The position numbers and the translations under genes are program-made. Below the pieces are notes generated by a model. The model made no database searches, was not told the origin of the DNA, and was given only the letters and a program-made list of their open reading frames with translations. Below, piece by piece: positions 1-15,714 of a stretch of DNA of 64,000 nt (positions are counted from its first letter, which is position 1; each line of letters opens with the position of its first letter). Source of the DNA: Lineus longissimus (taxonomy: Eukaryota > Nemertea > Pilidiophora > Heteronemertea > Lineidae); contig NC_088308.1 in assembly GCF_910592395.1 (NCBI RefSeq), forward strand, positions 26,427,501-26,491,500, in the 5' to 3' direction.

Positions 1-16
1 GGGATACCTCATATAC

Positions 17-62
17 CTGTGAGGGAATAGAAGCCTCACTAAAACTCCTCTACTGTTCCTTT
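17..62 (-). CDS. Possible further 3' coding exon of FAM13
   Basis: On the minus strand a 46-bp segment is flanked by a pyrimidine/CAG acceptor and a GTATAT donor, and it is open in the phase left by the FAM13 exon at 881-800. The peptide (about 15 residues, rich in R, L, V) does not look like the expected FAM13 sequence, so this may be a chance pair of splice-like motifs. Nothing else in 63-799 looks like a coding exon. Confidence 0.2.
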
Positions 63-799
63 CTGAGAGAACGTCAACCAGTTCTAATCTATCTATATTG
101 TAAAATCTCACACTAAAGTTAACTTTGATGAAATATGAGACAAAGTTAAACTGTTAGTGACATGCAGAATGTTGAAAGATGATATGTGGCAGCAGCAAGG
201 GACAACGTTACGCAGGACTCATTTTCCACATATTGGGAGATGAGAGATCAATCACCACTGATTTAATGAGAGGAACATCAAGTCTGTGCTTTGAATGAAA
301 GCAGTCAAATGCTCACCCGCTCTCGATGGGTTTACAGAGAGTTCAAGATGCACAATATTGGCACATTTATAATGAAATATAAAAGCACAGTGATTGCAAA
401 GCAGGTGGAGTGTAGAAGTCTAAGAATAAGACTGACATGATCCCATTACCTTCAAATTCTCTGTTATTAAGATCTGTGGCATATAAGAATGGAGAGATTC
501 CTCAATGCCACACTCTAAAGATTAACAAATCTACACAGGACTGCCTTCTTTTGAGAAATACTTCACATACATCTCATATTTCAGTCAAGATTGTCAACAA
601 CTTGGTACTTATTATTATGTCTTTTCAAATAATAGAGAATGTCTTGGATTCGAACAACAACTACAAATTGTTGAAGAAAGGGTGTAATGTCAACCCACAG
701 CTTAATTTCCTTGCACAATTTGACTTGAGTGTAGAGATTTCATGGTGGCTGGTGGGTACAACATAAATTGGCTGAATTTTGAATGTTTAAATGGCTTAC

Positions 800-3700
800 G
801 TTTTAGTTCCTTCCTGGCTTTCGAAAGTTCACCAATGACTGTCTTCATGGCGGGATCGGATGCTTTCACAGACTGCGAAGGCTGCAAGAAGAATAGAACA
901 TAAAAGGTAATCATTAAAAGCAATATTGGAAGATGCCGCAAGGAAGACCCAAGTAATGTTAGGCAAGAACAGTGAGCTCTGTGATCCTGCACAGTCAACC
1001 CTGCTTTCATAAAATGATGTGTAATACTGAGCATTAGGAATCTATCCGGACAACGCCTGAAGCAGTGATGCCTCCTCATATGTCAGTAGCTTACCCGATA
1101 GCCATTCTTCTCTTCAAAACCCTCCTCATATTGCTTTATCTTCTTCTTCAATGCTGAAAGGAAGAGGCCACCAAGATGAGAATGCTATTTAAACTTTAAA
1201 AGCAGGTTCAAGACTGGAAAAAGAAGACGCTAACAGCCAATGCCTTTTCTCAAAACAACAGTCTACTGAGAAACAGTCTTCATAAGACCGACAGAGCCAT
1301 CATGTTGACATATGTTGCATGATCATTGATGTACATGAAACGACGTGTCAGCATGGTGTTATGAGCCAACATGCTTTCTAACAACCGGGACAAGGGTTCT
1401 ATCAAGTTGAGACAAAGAACTTACTTTGTATTTTCTTGGTGAGACGTTTCACGGTGGTAGTGTACTCTTCTTCTTGTTTGACGCTACTGCAAACAAAGAC
1501 AAACCCCGTATCAGATGAGGAAGCCATGGTGACGTCTGCTATGCTACCAAGGGATCACCAATCAGGTCATGATCAAAGAAATGGATTTTTGGTAATGGCC
1601 TCGACTGTTCTAATTCCGTTCCAACATCACAGATGATCACATTTGTCACCTCTCTGTACGATTCAGAGAGCCTGAGGTTAGAGCAAAAGTGTCTCCACTG
1701 GTCATGCTTTTGGGTGAAACCGAGATTTCCCAGGAAAAGATCCTGGTCTAAACCATAAACAGCCAAATTTATTGCTTTCCATGAGTCGGAATAAAGATGC
1801 AAAAGACAGCAATATAAAGATTTCAACTTGCTGGAATTTGAAAAGAAAGGATAGGGGAATCGGGACTAAAAAGCTAAACTTCAAATAAACTGAAGAATTG
1901 AGAACTTAAGTGAGGAAATGGTAAATCAGAGCGAGTGTGTTAGGTCAGAGGTCAGTAAAATAGCATAAGCATTGATGAGGTTATGTGGAGTTTAGTCTGC
2001 TGAAACTAGAAATGAGCTAAAATAGTGCAGTGTGTCTAACTAAGGGGCTACAGCTACACACCTAGCAGATACTGGCGTCTGGCCGATGGGAGGCGAAGGT
2101 GGCATATCAGTATCAGGATCAGCACTGGAAAAGAAAGCCCACCCATTGTAAATCAAACAGAATTAACAAAAGATTTTAACTTGAGTTTTATTGAAAATAT
2201 TTTTGAAATGATTGTACATCAAATAAACAGAACTAAGGTATGGAGTCTTTCGAGGTGTTGTTGGGTTAAACTGGAAATTAACAACGGCAAAATGATGGTG
2301 TGCAAGGAGTGATGGTGTGGTGAGGAAACCGAACTTGTAACAAACAGGAGCAAAAAAATTGGTCACATCCCAACCACAATACTCAATTATCCCAAATGGT
2401 ACACTTTCTTAGGAACCAGGCTGTGATATTTTACAAGGGTTGACCACCAGAAACCACAATATCATGATCACAAACCATAGACACACTACATTGAACAGTT
2501 ACACCAATATCAACATTGTTTACAGCATGCACCAACAAATTCCATTTGAGTTCAAGGTAACGTGAGTATACAACAAGTTGCTCAATGGTGTTGGACCGAA
2601 TGGAGTATCTCCTTCTTCAGGACTAGGTCGGCAAATGTCAAGGCCCTTGAGTTCAAACAAACTACATCAAGGTCCAGTGACTGCGGCGGAGTAAACATCC
2701 AATCCAACTGAAGGTCCAAGCAAGAGACCAAACTCATGAAGAAACTAAAGTCTTGTCTCTTTGGACAATATTTTGGGGAAGTGGCACATTGAGCATGGTG
2801 CTACCATGGAAGGCATCCTACAAGTCTTATACTGATTGATTGAATTCAATACATCATCTGCATGGGTACAACGATCTGGGAGTGTTATAGCGAGTTGGGG
2901 GATGGATCTACCAGCAAATTCTGCCTGTGCCTGAAAACTGTTAATGAGAAAAGCAAAAAGCAATCGAATACTTGGTTGTTATGAGGTGGATTAGTGTGCA
3001 TGGGAAGGGTGCGGACATGGGGCAAACTGGGCTAAGTAGGACAGCTAAACCTTAGAGACTGTCTAACCAAAGGGGGAGGTGGCCCGGATACCAAAAGCTA
3101 TTCACCTTCGGGAGGAGAGTTCCAAAATGGCATTGGGATTGGAGAACTACAACATAGGCACTGACAGTGACTGCTGAATTTAGATTCTCTAAGGTTTAAC
3201 ACAATTCTTCTTGCCAGAAAAAAGAGGAGTACGTCTAATTAATCTGTTGGAGCAGCATCCATGTTCTAAATGGCAAATATAAGGACTAAAGTTAATCTCA
3301 GTGACAGCACAATAACTACGCGACTCATACTAATGACTGTCATTCTAATGATTAACGATAGATAAGGCTTGAGCGATTTCTAACATGTCAGTTTAAGACG
3401 AGTTTAAATTTTTGATAGAAATGGTTCCAACAGCTACAGATTAATTGTCTTGACTTCTCCTCATTTCTCTGGACTAAAACGCATAGCCATAAATCTACTA
3501 AAACGCAACACCTATCCATGTAACATGGAGGGAGAAAGAGGTTCACCTCATGTACTCGCACGATTTGAAAGAACTCGGGGATGTCTCGGCGGTCCACCCA
3601 CTTAAAGATAATGAACACGAGAGAGAATAAAAAACAGATTGAAAATGAAATAAATGACAAAATATAACCATCACCACATCTTATTGGTCAGTAATCTGAA

Positions 3701-6700
3701 AAACAAAGTAACTTTCTTCACTGCATTGAGAAGGTATGGCAGCATGACGTGAACAGAAAAACTAAAGTCACCAATTATCATTGGAGAAAAAAACCTTTCA
3801 TGTGTCATGAAGGAGGTTTACCACACTCAATAGTTAAAGAATAACCCAATTCCCTTAAAGGCAAAACAGATCATGCACAAATTGACAAGTCTTACTTTTT
3901 CTTTTTCATCCTGACTGCCCTGGGTGAGAGCAGCACCTCTTCCTCACTAAAATCTCGGCCTTTGAGGAAAGCTGGACAGGGACCCTCCTCTGCTCGGATT
4001 GGCTCTGAAATGTGCGGAATCGGGTAAGTAAGGGGCCTTTGAAACTACACAACCCAATAGCAAGGAAGTGAGATAGGCAGTAGCTGGGTGAGCTCAAGCT
4101 CAATGAATTGCGGCTTCTGGTTACTGCCCTGTGATAGTTGCTGTAAAGCAGATTAAGATATTCCGTGGATGAGTCTTCATTTTTCAGAAAGGGGACACTA
4201 ACCAAGAGCAACTGAAGCCAAGCTGTGCAGAGTCATCAACTGGCCACTGAGAGATTAAGACCGCATTGAATGACAGCAGTCACGATCACCTACTTCACGC
4301 TTCCCTGAGAGGGTTTTAAGAGATCCTTCTCTAGAACCGATTTGAAGAATAATACACATGAAATCACATGAAATCGGAGTCTTCAGAAGTCACACAATCA
4401 AAAGTAACAGAAATGAACGCACATAAGAGAGTTTACCTGAATCTGAGAACTCAAGAAGAAGAAGAACTGTGTGCATGAAAATACTCACCAGCACCATCGC
4501 CATGTTCGTGCAGAATAGACAAATCCAACGGTGGTATGTATGGTTTCCTACCTCCACTTGGTGAGATATCAGGAGATTTACTACTCGGTCCGTTTTGGCA
4601 CATATCCAAGAACTGTAGGTGGTTTTTTGAATCTGCATCACTATCGACATTGTTTATGGCGTATAACTGATTATGGGACTCAACCTCATCAACGTTCACA
4701 GCAAGTTCGTCATCGCGCACAGCGCGAGGAGGATATGTTTTATATTTGTCACTCGTGGAGGGACTAGGCAAGCCACCATTCACCCAACCACTCTTGGGCT
4801 CAATAGCTATACTCTGGGTCTTTGATGGTGAACGACGATTCTTGGGTCCAGAGTCCCTTTTGAACTGGAACAAAGAAATAAAGATAAGAAGAGAATAACT
4901 GGAAGGAAAACCAGACCGACAGCCATGTGGTGAGAAGGGCTGACATTTCCTCACATTTGGTAAGAAATTTGAACAGCAATCGTACTGCTATGGGTATGTA
5001 ACTTGACACTTTAATCAACATCTGTTGGAGATACCAGAAGTACTAGATGGTCCAGCATTCAACCACAGAGAACTTTCCACTCATGAGCTGCGTAAGATCA
5101 GAGTTTGAACTTACCCCTGTCAATAATGGGGTCCTTGTCACACAATCAAAGTCTGATTCATTGTGAATATGGTTATTTGTTGAAGAATCTTGCGTATCCC
5201 TGAAAACATACGAGAGCTCACATGAGTAGAGGAAAATCAGTCAACACAAGCTGGCCAAACTGTTTTCAAGTTGAATAACATCATCAATATTTCATTTACT
5301 TGCTCATCACAGCAGGCTGAAAGTTCAACCTCACAATGATTCCTATCAGCCATTACTCCTGACTAACCTTTCAGAGTTTTTCTTCACTTGTTTGCGTTTC
5401 GGACTCCTTGGTTTTGGCACTGGTGTTGATGCTGGCGTTGAGACAGTACTGTCACTGTTCCGTTCATTCTGACTGTCCGAGTCTCCATAGGAAGACGGCA
5501 CTGTGATTGACACGTCACTCATATTGTCAGGTTCGTCTCTGATGAGAAGAAATAATATGAAGACTAAGAGTTGGCTTGTTATTTGTACAACAGGATGTCA
5601 CTTGACCCATTTGACTATAAGTCACATCAGACTACATGAGTAGTGTTGGGAAGGTCAACCTGATTGAAACCATTTGACCAGACTAGCAATTTCAAAAATG
5701 TCTTCTATCTAATGGATGTTCTCTCAAATCAACTGTCGTTCCAGGTAAGTGGTACTAGTACTTGACCTCCATTTTAAAAACAATTATACTCTACTGACAC
5801 TCAAAATGAGCACATGTCGTCAGACCCGCAACGTGCAAAGGAAAGTGCCGATGCATCCACAAAGATATGAAAAGGGGCCATCCATCAATCTGACTCAATA
5901 GATGACCCCTTGAAGTAAAGCTTCTACCAGAGAACAGATGCAGTTGAAAGTCTAAGGCAGAATTAGGTTCATACGTAAGAAAGAATTGCATGCCAAACCA
6001 AGCCTTTAGAGATTCAAAGCTTTTGCCATGATGCAAAGTTAAAACACGCCCTCCACAAAACCAGACTTAAGCCAGTATTAAACCTCTTCACTAATTTGCA
6101 GGTCAATTATTTCAACTCAGGAAATCTACTTTTGTGATAGGTTACACATAAATACTACATGGCTACAAGTAAAAAATTAGAATGACTTATTCAGCAGTCC
6201 TTAGTTGTTGTCAGTTTACAGTAAGGATCAGTGAAGAAAGACTCCTGATAACGAGAGTGGCAACAGAGAAAGCATCTAGTGCAGCGTGATTCATCCAAGC
6301 TAAGTTGAATAGAATTGCCATTGAATTTTTGTAAAGAGCAATAGGCAATTCTATCAACGTAACATGAAATCGACAGACAGGCAAGGTAATATGCACACTA
6401 AGTTCTAACAACAAAATAGGGACTCACTGATCATGGTACGATTGTAGCTTGCCATACACATCAGGAACAGACAGGGTGCTCACACCTTTGTACAAGGTGG
6501 AACTACACAGTCAAAGAAAAGAGACATCCACGTAAGACAAAACACTACAGTATCACTCAAACTCATGCAAGGTTATTAAGAATAGGACTATTATGAGCAA
6601 TTGATACATAAAACTATTAAATGCAACTCTGAAGTGAAAAACTAACCAGAAGTTAACCTCATTCAGTACCTTATTCAATGTTTTATTATGTTTTAAGACG

Positions 6701-9700
6701 AGCAGAATGACGATAGGACGACATGCAGTCATGCACATGCACAGTAGAACACAAAACATTCTCAAACACATTGAATTTGACATGAAAACAAGACTCTGCA
6801 TCTGCCTGTCAAAAAGATGCCGACATACCTTGGTGAGTCTGTATGTGATTTTCTATCTTTGTTCCTCTTCCTCCTCGGGGCAGGGACTGGACCACCTACT
6901 CCAGGATCTGACTTGGCATCTTCCTCACTTGATACTGCCTCGCCAAAAATACGCTCCGAGATGGTCGCACGTATCACTCGGTCAACTAACCTGCAAATGC
7001 AACAAGAATCATTTGGACAGGGTCAAATGGGGAAAGCTTCTTACTACATGACCCAATTTTTCAATTACACTGAGTACGCCAATTGCCCAGCTGAAAATAT
7101 TCAGTGGCACCTGACAAAAGGAACATGTACCCGTCAGTAACTACACACAAATGAATATTCAGACCAAACATGCAAAAGAATATGGAAACAATTTGACCAG
7201 GGCATCAAAAAAAGTAGAGATTGTCCATTCTTAGTCCCCAGGGGAATGTAAGGCAGCACAACCTGTATTTCAAATTTCAAATGTGATTGATAGAGATAAA
7301 GATATACATGCATTAGATGAGTAATTACAGAGTGATCACTGAACATTTTTGCTTGTTTAATCAGAGCAACAAGTCCACCAAACAGGACACTATAAACTGT
7401 CCAACATGTCATGACTTCGTCAAAACAACTGATCACTGTCTGAAGTCATCTAGGCCACCAGGGCATTTCGTCACTTATAGTAATACTTTATTGATCAGAC
7501 AGCCTGAGTAAAGTGAGTCAGTAATTTTGTTGTTTGTGTTTGTGAACTGCCATATTAGGTCTCTCATTTTTCCTGACCAAGGGAGACTCATAAACCATAG
7601 CACTGATTGATTGGGACAAAGAATAACTTAAAGGGTGAAATGAAGCGCAAGAGGTTGAAGATGTTTGAGAAATAGAGTGCAAGAGTCGGAGGAAAAATGA
7701 ACGAAAATGTCCATTTTTATAGTTCATATGTAACAAATAAAGATTCCTTGAAACACTCGAAAATGAATACTATAGCAGATAAGGAAAAACAGCTTTTAAG
7801 GCGTGTCAACCAAAGCTGACAATGATCAAACAAGTTCTGCCAAACTAACTGTCAACCTCTTAAACATTGACACTTCTACAAAGTGGCATGGGCAGCTCAA
7901 CAAGGCTTGGGGACAATAGGTGCATATCCATTCTTGGTATGTGGCCAATTGGCAGGGGTAAGGTATCTTCAACTCAACACTGCCTATATGCCAAGGGCTG
8001 TGACTGTGACATGCGTGATATAAGATTCAGGCTAACAGGAGCACAACATCGCAAGTCATTGTCAGCAGATGGTGAACAAGATTGGTGTAAGGTGAGAGGT
8101 CTACCTGTTGAGTATGTTATTGGAATGGTGAGAAGGTTTGGTGTTCGAACTACGCTTCCTACGACTGAAAATGATAAGTAGGAGGATCAAGCACATCAGA
8201 ACAGACACTTGATATTAATACGTGAAACTACATGTATCAGAACATTTGCTGAAGCATCCTTCTTGAATGGGAGGCATAAGCAAGCCAATTCATAGGCGAA
8301 GGCACAAAGAACAGAGCAGCCACCAAAGCAATGGCAAATAGCTTTAAATTTCAGCAGCAAAAATAGATTATGGTACAACAATATCCGCCGCACTATAAGA
8401 GCTGATGGTTATACCCCAAACCTTCCTAATCAATATCAAAATGTAAGACTTGTTGTTTTAAAATATCATAATAAGGATTGGAAGTAGTATTTCAAAATGC
8501 AGTGTGTATTTTGCGAGCAAATAGAAATAGCTACCGGTGTTTCTTTACATAGACTGTCTCTTTTCTTTGGACTAGGGGTGACCAGGGGACTAGAGACAGT
8601 GGTGTCTCACATTTGGCCCTGGACAGTTGAAAAAATCTTGGCAAACTCCAGGATCTTTTGTGCCTTTTGCTAATGCTGAAGGAGCAAGTGAATGGGATTG
8701 AATGGGAATCAAGCTTCAACAAGAATCAAACTCTGAACAGATTTTTTCTGGCAAGCACAGCAGAGGTATACCACAAGACAACACTTCTCAACACCTCTAT
8801 GGAATGTAAAATAGTTCCACCGTGAAAGCAATCACATTGGGATACAACAGTGGATTCTGTGAATTTCAATTGAAACATCAGACAACAGGAGTCTACTTAC
8901 TCGTGTGAAGAGGCTGAGATTCGAGGTGATGGTGCCATGCTTTCTCCTCCATCGCTGCAAGAAATAAGGCAAGATGTTCCATATACTTTGTAAAAGTAAA
9001 AGTCTGGACATTGTAAACAAACACCTTTCATATGCTTGAGACAATTATAGGAATGAATATTGAGAAATAAACGAATTCGGACTTTGGAGACTATCCCATT
9101 TTCTGTTCTGCTCTTACCTGTCGACACTGAGCAGGAAAGGTGAGGACGACCGACTCACTTCGTCATCACTGAATCGAGGGCTTTGAGTAGGGCGCCCCCT
9201 GGGTGTAGCACCATGCGAGTCACACGAATCATCGCTTATCGTATCCACGTCTCGCAGAATTTCACGCTCAGGTTTACGGTGCTGAAGACAGGAGAATAGA
9301 ACTTATGATACACATGCGTATAGCTTACTGCTTCACGGACATCAACCTCTCATTATTGAATCCAGTTGACTATTGGAAGGGATGATTTTCGGATACCATG
9401 ACGAATCAGACCTTTTCAGTTGCAAATAACACAACCAGACCTTTAGTTATACATGCATATTGTTTTGTGTTTTCAAGTCGTGCAGCAGTATGTATAATGC
9501 AAAAGTATGTGTGTGTGCTAGGGGGCAGGGGGACTGCAGTTCATGAAGAAGTATAGCAACAATAGCAAATAAATTTAGAGTAATACTGTTCATATTATCT
9601 GACTGTCTAGTTTCTGAATAAAATAGAATTAAATAAATGATAAAGAAGCAACTTAATCTACCTAGTAGGCAAATGAAATGAATGAGAACAAAAAAGAAGT

Positions 9701-12700
9701 CAAGTTCTGCAACAAGATACTGGAATTTTTCTCTCAATGAGTATCGTTTGATTTGAAAATTGAAACCACCTGACAAGATTTAACAAGTTGAGTATAAGAG
9801 AGCAAAATGAAATAGAACAACTGAATTGACCTTTAAAACATGCTTTGACCTTTTGAGAGAACTATGTGAGGAGTATAATCGGCAACCCTGCAATGACATC
9901 ATTGCATGCATAAAACACGAATATTCTTAAAGTTGACTGTAAAAGGCGTTAACTTGATCTGTGGGGCGGGGCCAATTCGTTCAAATCTTGGTCTGCCCTC
10001 AAAATTGATCAGGCAAAAAAGTTTCTGAGAACAACTGTGCAACATGATGACAACAACATTAAGAAAGGAAATGTCAGGCTAGTATTTGTTGACAACTTAC
10101 TCTTCTTGGGGAGGGTACAGGAGTAACCTCCTGATCAACAAACTTAGGAGGTGGTGGTCTAGCTGGCGGTGTCCGTTTTTTATTTTCTTGAGCCTATCAA
10201 GAAAATATCAAAAGGAAAATAATCCCCTAAAATGTAACAAACACCAACAAGGCACTATCACCGTCTTCTTACCTTTAAACGACTTGGCTATAAGTTGAAA
10301 GTGAAGTCGAGGGTGATATAAGCTGTAGAGTGATAAGTGCTTAGAACAACTGACAATGTTTACTAGTGACTTGACGATTTAAAGCTACATGAAGTTGTGA
10401 AAATGACGACCAATCATGCACCGCTGGTGATCGAGATGTGGACTGAAAACATACTGTACTGTACAAACAAAACAGAGTGGGGCATCTGCCATTAAACGAT
10501 TTCAAGTGATGGACGATGTAATACTAATAGCGTAACGAAAACCTACTCAATAACTATGTGGAATTCTAGAGGGACTTTTCGACTGACCTGCCTAGGGGAG
10601 ATTGGTTTTCCATTCATCAGTGCATTGATATCCTCAACTGTACGAGCACTATATGGAGACAGTTCATTTTCAAACTTGAACAAGGTGTCATATTCCACAA
10701 TGAATTTACACGAGATCTGGTTGGTGATACCCTGCTCTCGAAGTCCATCAAGACCTTCACTACATCTGGAACAAAAACACAAAAAGTTACATCGTTTCTG
10801 AAAGGGAAAAGACAGAGTACATTCTTGTCTCATTCATAGACACAGAGACACATCCTGTTTTTTCTAATTTAACATCCACAGACCAAGGTTGATATTGCCA
10901 CGTCATTTGAATTATCACTGTCTACGTCATGAAGTCATTCCCAATGAAATTTCGGTGACAATACCCACAACATCGTGACTATCGCTATCATAGGACATGC
11001 TACGTTACATGTTTTTAACAATGATTTGCATCCATCTCTTACCTGAAGAGGTTTGGCCCGAACACAATCCCTAATGCTATAGGGCTCATCTTATTGGAGA
11101 CCTCCCGCGATGAGACCAGCACCAGGAACTTGCATAAGTATTTCAAAAGGTTTTGATTTTCATCAGGGAGTTGTTGGATTAGCACCTTGAGTTTCTTAAG
11201 ACATGTGGTGGAGTCTCTCATATAGACTGAAAGGAAGACAAAATGGTTTATCATGACTGAACTGTATCCTTCCAGGGATGGAATGGGAACGTTTCTCACG
11301 TCAAACATGTCCTCTAGATTAGAAAAACAACAAGCAACAAGGCTGCTTCTGCTTCAGTTTCACCATCAACCTACCGTCTTGTATTTCAATAAATTTTTTC
11401 GTGGTCTTCGCGGAGATGACTCCTTCAGGCAACTCTCTCAGGAAGAGTTTGAGGATTCCAGCGACAGCATAAACATCGTCAACATCTTCAAGATTGGCAT
11501 CACCAGTCCGATCAAATGAATCCTTCAGTTTCTCCACATACTTGGCATTTCCATTGACTCGAAATATTCCCTCACAATTCATACCTAGAACAGAGCAGTC
11601 AGGCATAAGATTTTTTGACCAGAGGGTAATTAGAACACTCAGCAGAGCAGACAGACATCAAAATAGTACAAACATAAAATAGCAGCAGAGAGACAAAAGA
11701 ATAGAGACACCTCAATTCATTAGAATAGAACCCTTTCACAGAGCAGACGGTTATCAAAACAGAGTGTAGAGACCAATATTCAGAGGATGGACATCAATAT
11801 CATTGAAACCCCAACTACACCACTTGATTTCCATTGCATTGCAGTATGGTCGGTGTAATCCAATCAATATTTGGTGTGAATATGAAGCAATCATGAAACG
11901 AACACTTTTGTCAGATTGGTGGTGCAAGTAACCATGCACACGGGAAATCAGCTTATTGTAGGATTCTAGTTGGCTGCCTTCTGTTGGCAATAGTATGTCC
12001 AGGGTATGAACGAGGTCTGCACTGCAAACCATGGTTCTAAGATTTGATCTAAGATCTGATTTCCCCAAGACTAACTTACCTTGGTCAATAATGAAGTTAC
12101 AGACTTTCTGCACCATTAGGGGTATCGAGCCTCTATCTGGTAGCCTACGAAGGAGCTCAAGAAGTGGCACACCAAACGTTTTCTCATGTTTGCGATTTGC
12201 ATGAGGAGACCTCAGGATCTTTTTCATTTTATCCATCTCACCAGGGACGTCGGATTCTGCATCACCCTGAAAAGAGTGAATCAATGAGCAAATGAATAAA
12301 TTATAATGTCAAGTCTGGAACTAAAGTCACAATGAACACTTCCTGGTGAGATTCATGCTTACCACTCAAACTCCCTTGTCAGGTCATATTTGTGAAACTG
12401 TTCTATTACTCAGCCATGGCAAGACACTGTCTGAAAGCTACTGACTCTACTGGTGTAATCCCATCTTCACAGAGGAGCAATCTTCAGTCTTCTTGTATGC
12501 TTGTTATGCACATTCTCTGGGTGACAATTTATATCAAAAACATTCTTCAGCAGTCAGTGTCATGATTTGATTAACTTTAATGGTGCCAAATGACAAGTTA
12601 CTGCCACACTGATAATATTCCATACCTCAACATTACAATGAAATTGGCTAAAATGGTTATGCCATTTGTGTATCATGACATCTGATATAGTTGACCGACT

Positions 12701-15700
12701 TCTACATTCCAATTAGTAGGCCTATCCATACAATACACTAACTGATATCAACTAAGTGAACTATGATGTATATCAGTATGGAGTATTGAGCCTATGTACC
12801 CATCAATATGGAAAAGTTCTGACAAACTTGATACAAGGGAAGCCATTTCAGCATTGCTATCAACTGCTCGACTGACCACAGGCCAAAATATTGCTTCTGC
12901 AGCAAGGGTTAAGAACCATAGCCCAATCATATCGACTGATGAGGCCATAGAAGATGTGAATCACAATGGCTACCAAGAGAGCATAATGACTGTGGCAACT
13001 AGCAATTAGCCTGACATTCAGAGCCTCGGGAGCCTGCTGTCTTTACATAGTAGATAGAGCTTGCAACAGGTGATGAATATTGATCACTGTGCGTTAAGAT
13101 CTAATGACAAGCCATTACATTATGAATGATTAGCTGAGAAAGAGCATAGGGGCTACATGTGTTGGTGATTCGATATTGAATGTAAACAGATGGAATGTTC
13201 TCATGGACAATACATGCATCGCAGGCAAAACTCGAAATAATGCAAAATAAGAACGGTGCTTGAAAATGAGGTTCAAGCCACATGCTAACTTCAACAGTCA
13301 GACCTGGAACTCAGAGTCGACATGCTGCAACAGACTAAAACCCATGGCACACCTCACAGGCAACCAACCACACCTACTGCTTTTCTTTGCACATTAATAA
13401 GGCATCACAAGAAGAATCTCATCCTGACACATGATGAATCTATCTAGGCATGACTTATCCCAAGGACCAACAACTCACAGCTGAAGGACCTCCACAGCAA
13501 ACGGTGAAATGAAATGGAGATGGACCCAGTGTCGGGTTGCAAAAGGTGATTCACCCAACACCTGAAGAATCATGTTCACCATCTGAGTAGTAGACAACAG
13601 ACAGGAAAGATAACAAGAGCTTCTGCCTTCAATGAACTTATTTTAACTAGATCCAACTAGCTGAGTGGGAAGAAGCTAAAGAGAAAGTGGTATAGACCTG
13701 GGCCTGGTTGATCAATCGGCACCAGCACTACGCTACTATTGTAAGGAGATTCTGCTTAGTCGTACTAACGCTGGCGTTTGTCTCTAACTTTGGCCCTGGT
13801 ACAGAGTGGTCGGAAGTCATCTACATGATGTATTCAAAATAGATCTATGCGTCATGACCATCATGATCTCCATGTCACATCTGACTGACTATTTGGCCGA
13901 TCTGTTTTAAATAAAAATTCAAGTAGAGGTTTCGCAAACACAACCTGGACATGTCTCCAGATAAAACAAACAACTTCTTGGTATCATGGCTATTGAACTA
14001 CAAAGCAGTCAGGTGCACTGAAGAGGTCTTGCAGACTAGAAGTCAGGAACGACCAAGGCCATGCCAATATTGAGAGAGGAACCAAAGGAACATACTGGAA
14101 ATATGCCTGAATATGCCCGACAGTCTTGTAAACAGGAGCAGCAATCAGTCATACAAGTCAGCAGTAATCAATCGAACAACAGGCCCAATATTTACATCAA
14201 ATCAACAGGCTATAACCTTGACTGAGGGGTGTTGTCCCTTCTGTACTCCTCCACAACCATGACTACTCATAGGCCCGATACATGTATGACGCTTGTCACA
14301 GGAAATCAATGAGAGAAGAGAGTGGGAAGTGGCACTCACCAAACTGAACATCAATGTTATAATGACCAGACGATATGGTTTTGTCACCATGCCACAGATG
14401 CCTTGAGAAGCATTCTGCAGTACACAAGGTGTCCATGGAAACATTTCGAACTTCAACTGATACTGATATCTAAGTATCATATCCAGTATACCATCTCTTA
14501 CTTCATTATACCATACATGTATCACTGTTTAACAACAACAGGACTAAAGAATTCAAAGAGTGACCTTTAGCAATAACAATCAAGTCTGCACAAAGAAGCA
14601 ACACAAGAAAAGCAGAATAGGTATAAACATGATAACAGGGTCGTAACAACATGAACAATAGGCAACCTGGATCCTCTTTTCTTGGATGGATGCAATGAAG
14701 ATGTTTACAAATGACAAAGATACTTCAAAAAGGAGCCAAAATAACAAAAGAGCAAACAAGCCAATGATGATAAACATGCAAAACATCGTCAACAAGAACA
14801 ATGTCGGCAGCCAGGGTGCAATAAGATGGGTTGACCTGAAGACCACGGCCATGCTTTCAACAGCCAGACAATGATGTATGACCTGTCAATAATGCCATGT
14901 TTGTGTTTTGCTAAGGCAAGCGAGGCCTTGAAATATGAATGGAGATTTGGAGAGAGGGCCACTGGGCAGGTCGTGGCCAGTATTTATCGAATTCTATCAA
15001 ACTTTTAAAATCTTTCTTGGTCTGCCTAGACCACTGACGATTGAGTTGAAGAAAACAATGATGGCAATATTCCTTGTTCAGTTTGGGAAACGAAGAGCTG
15101 AAAGCAACTTTAGGTGAGGATATGTCATGTAGGTATTCAAAACCAAAATCACAAGCTAATGTGTGTGGTGAATTGAAGAGCATGCCGCTAAAGTGAAAAC
15201 GAGAACTTGAAAAAACAAAACATCACACCAAATCCCATGCTCCAAACCCAAGCAAATCACAACCAACCAAAGGCAAGCAAGACAACAACCAATTTGTGAA
15301 CTATACTAACCTTTGTCTATCCAATTGGCAGCATTTATTTAAGCCTGTTATGAACAGAAAGCAAGCCGGGTTAGTCAGCAGTTAAGGAAAGTTATTGCTA
15401 ACTACAAGTATCGTCTATGGTGTACAATGTAATGATCACTACAATAGTAAGACACTAATCGCTCTTTTAAAAGGGTTAAGTTTCAATTTGAAATCAGAGA
15501 CAGCATGAGAAATCAGTTTGACTGAAAATACAGCAATTATGATGGGGTCATCTCTCCATACTCTGTAGGTAAACAGCTAATAAATCAACCCAAGTTGTGT
15601 TCCTACTAGCAGTACAGTTGAGTTTATACATTTGTATTGCCTGTTATGACAGTAAAAAAGTCATTTACACACCTGAGAGAAACTACGATGAGGTTTTCTC

Positions 15701-15714
15701 ATTTCTTCAGCCAT
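800..15714 (-). CDS. FAM13: FAM13-family RhoGAP protein (FAM13A/B-like), 3' end outside window
   Basis: Exons in transcript order: 15714-15673, 12266-12080, 11584-11375, 11226-11043, 10765-10588, 10193-10101, 9281-9118, 8954-8901, 6990-6829, 6502-6428, 5538-5368, 5199-5115, 4864-4489, 4004-3896, 2124-2062, 1486-1425, 1153-1095, 881-800. All have AG/GT borders and join in frame, giving about 785 residues. Exons 2-5 encode a RhoGAP domain with the FAM13 hallmark EGIFRVNGNAKYV (putative arginine finger near residue 85) and FGPNLFR. The middle is low-complexity, rich in Ser/Pro and acidic residues, with a PARPPPP stretch. The last exons give the family's coiled-coil module (KKKIKQYEEGFEEKNGYRPS, then ELSKARKELK). 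The first exon (MAEEMRKPHRSFSQ) is the least certain part: it is short and lies 3.4 kb from exon 2, but its phase fits. In the family this domain is a predicted GTPase activator for Rho proteins; the exact substrate is not established here. The conserved C-terminal module of FAM13A is missing because the window ends. Confidence 0.9.
12267..15672 (-). other. Large first intron of the FAM13 gene
   Basis: A 3.4-kb stretch between the presumed first coding exon and the first RhoGAP exon. Short open frames occur on both strands, but none has splice borders with family resemblance. I see no RNA gene or transposon signature in it. Confidence 0.6.
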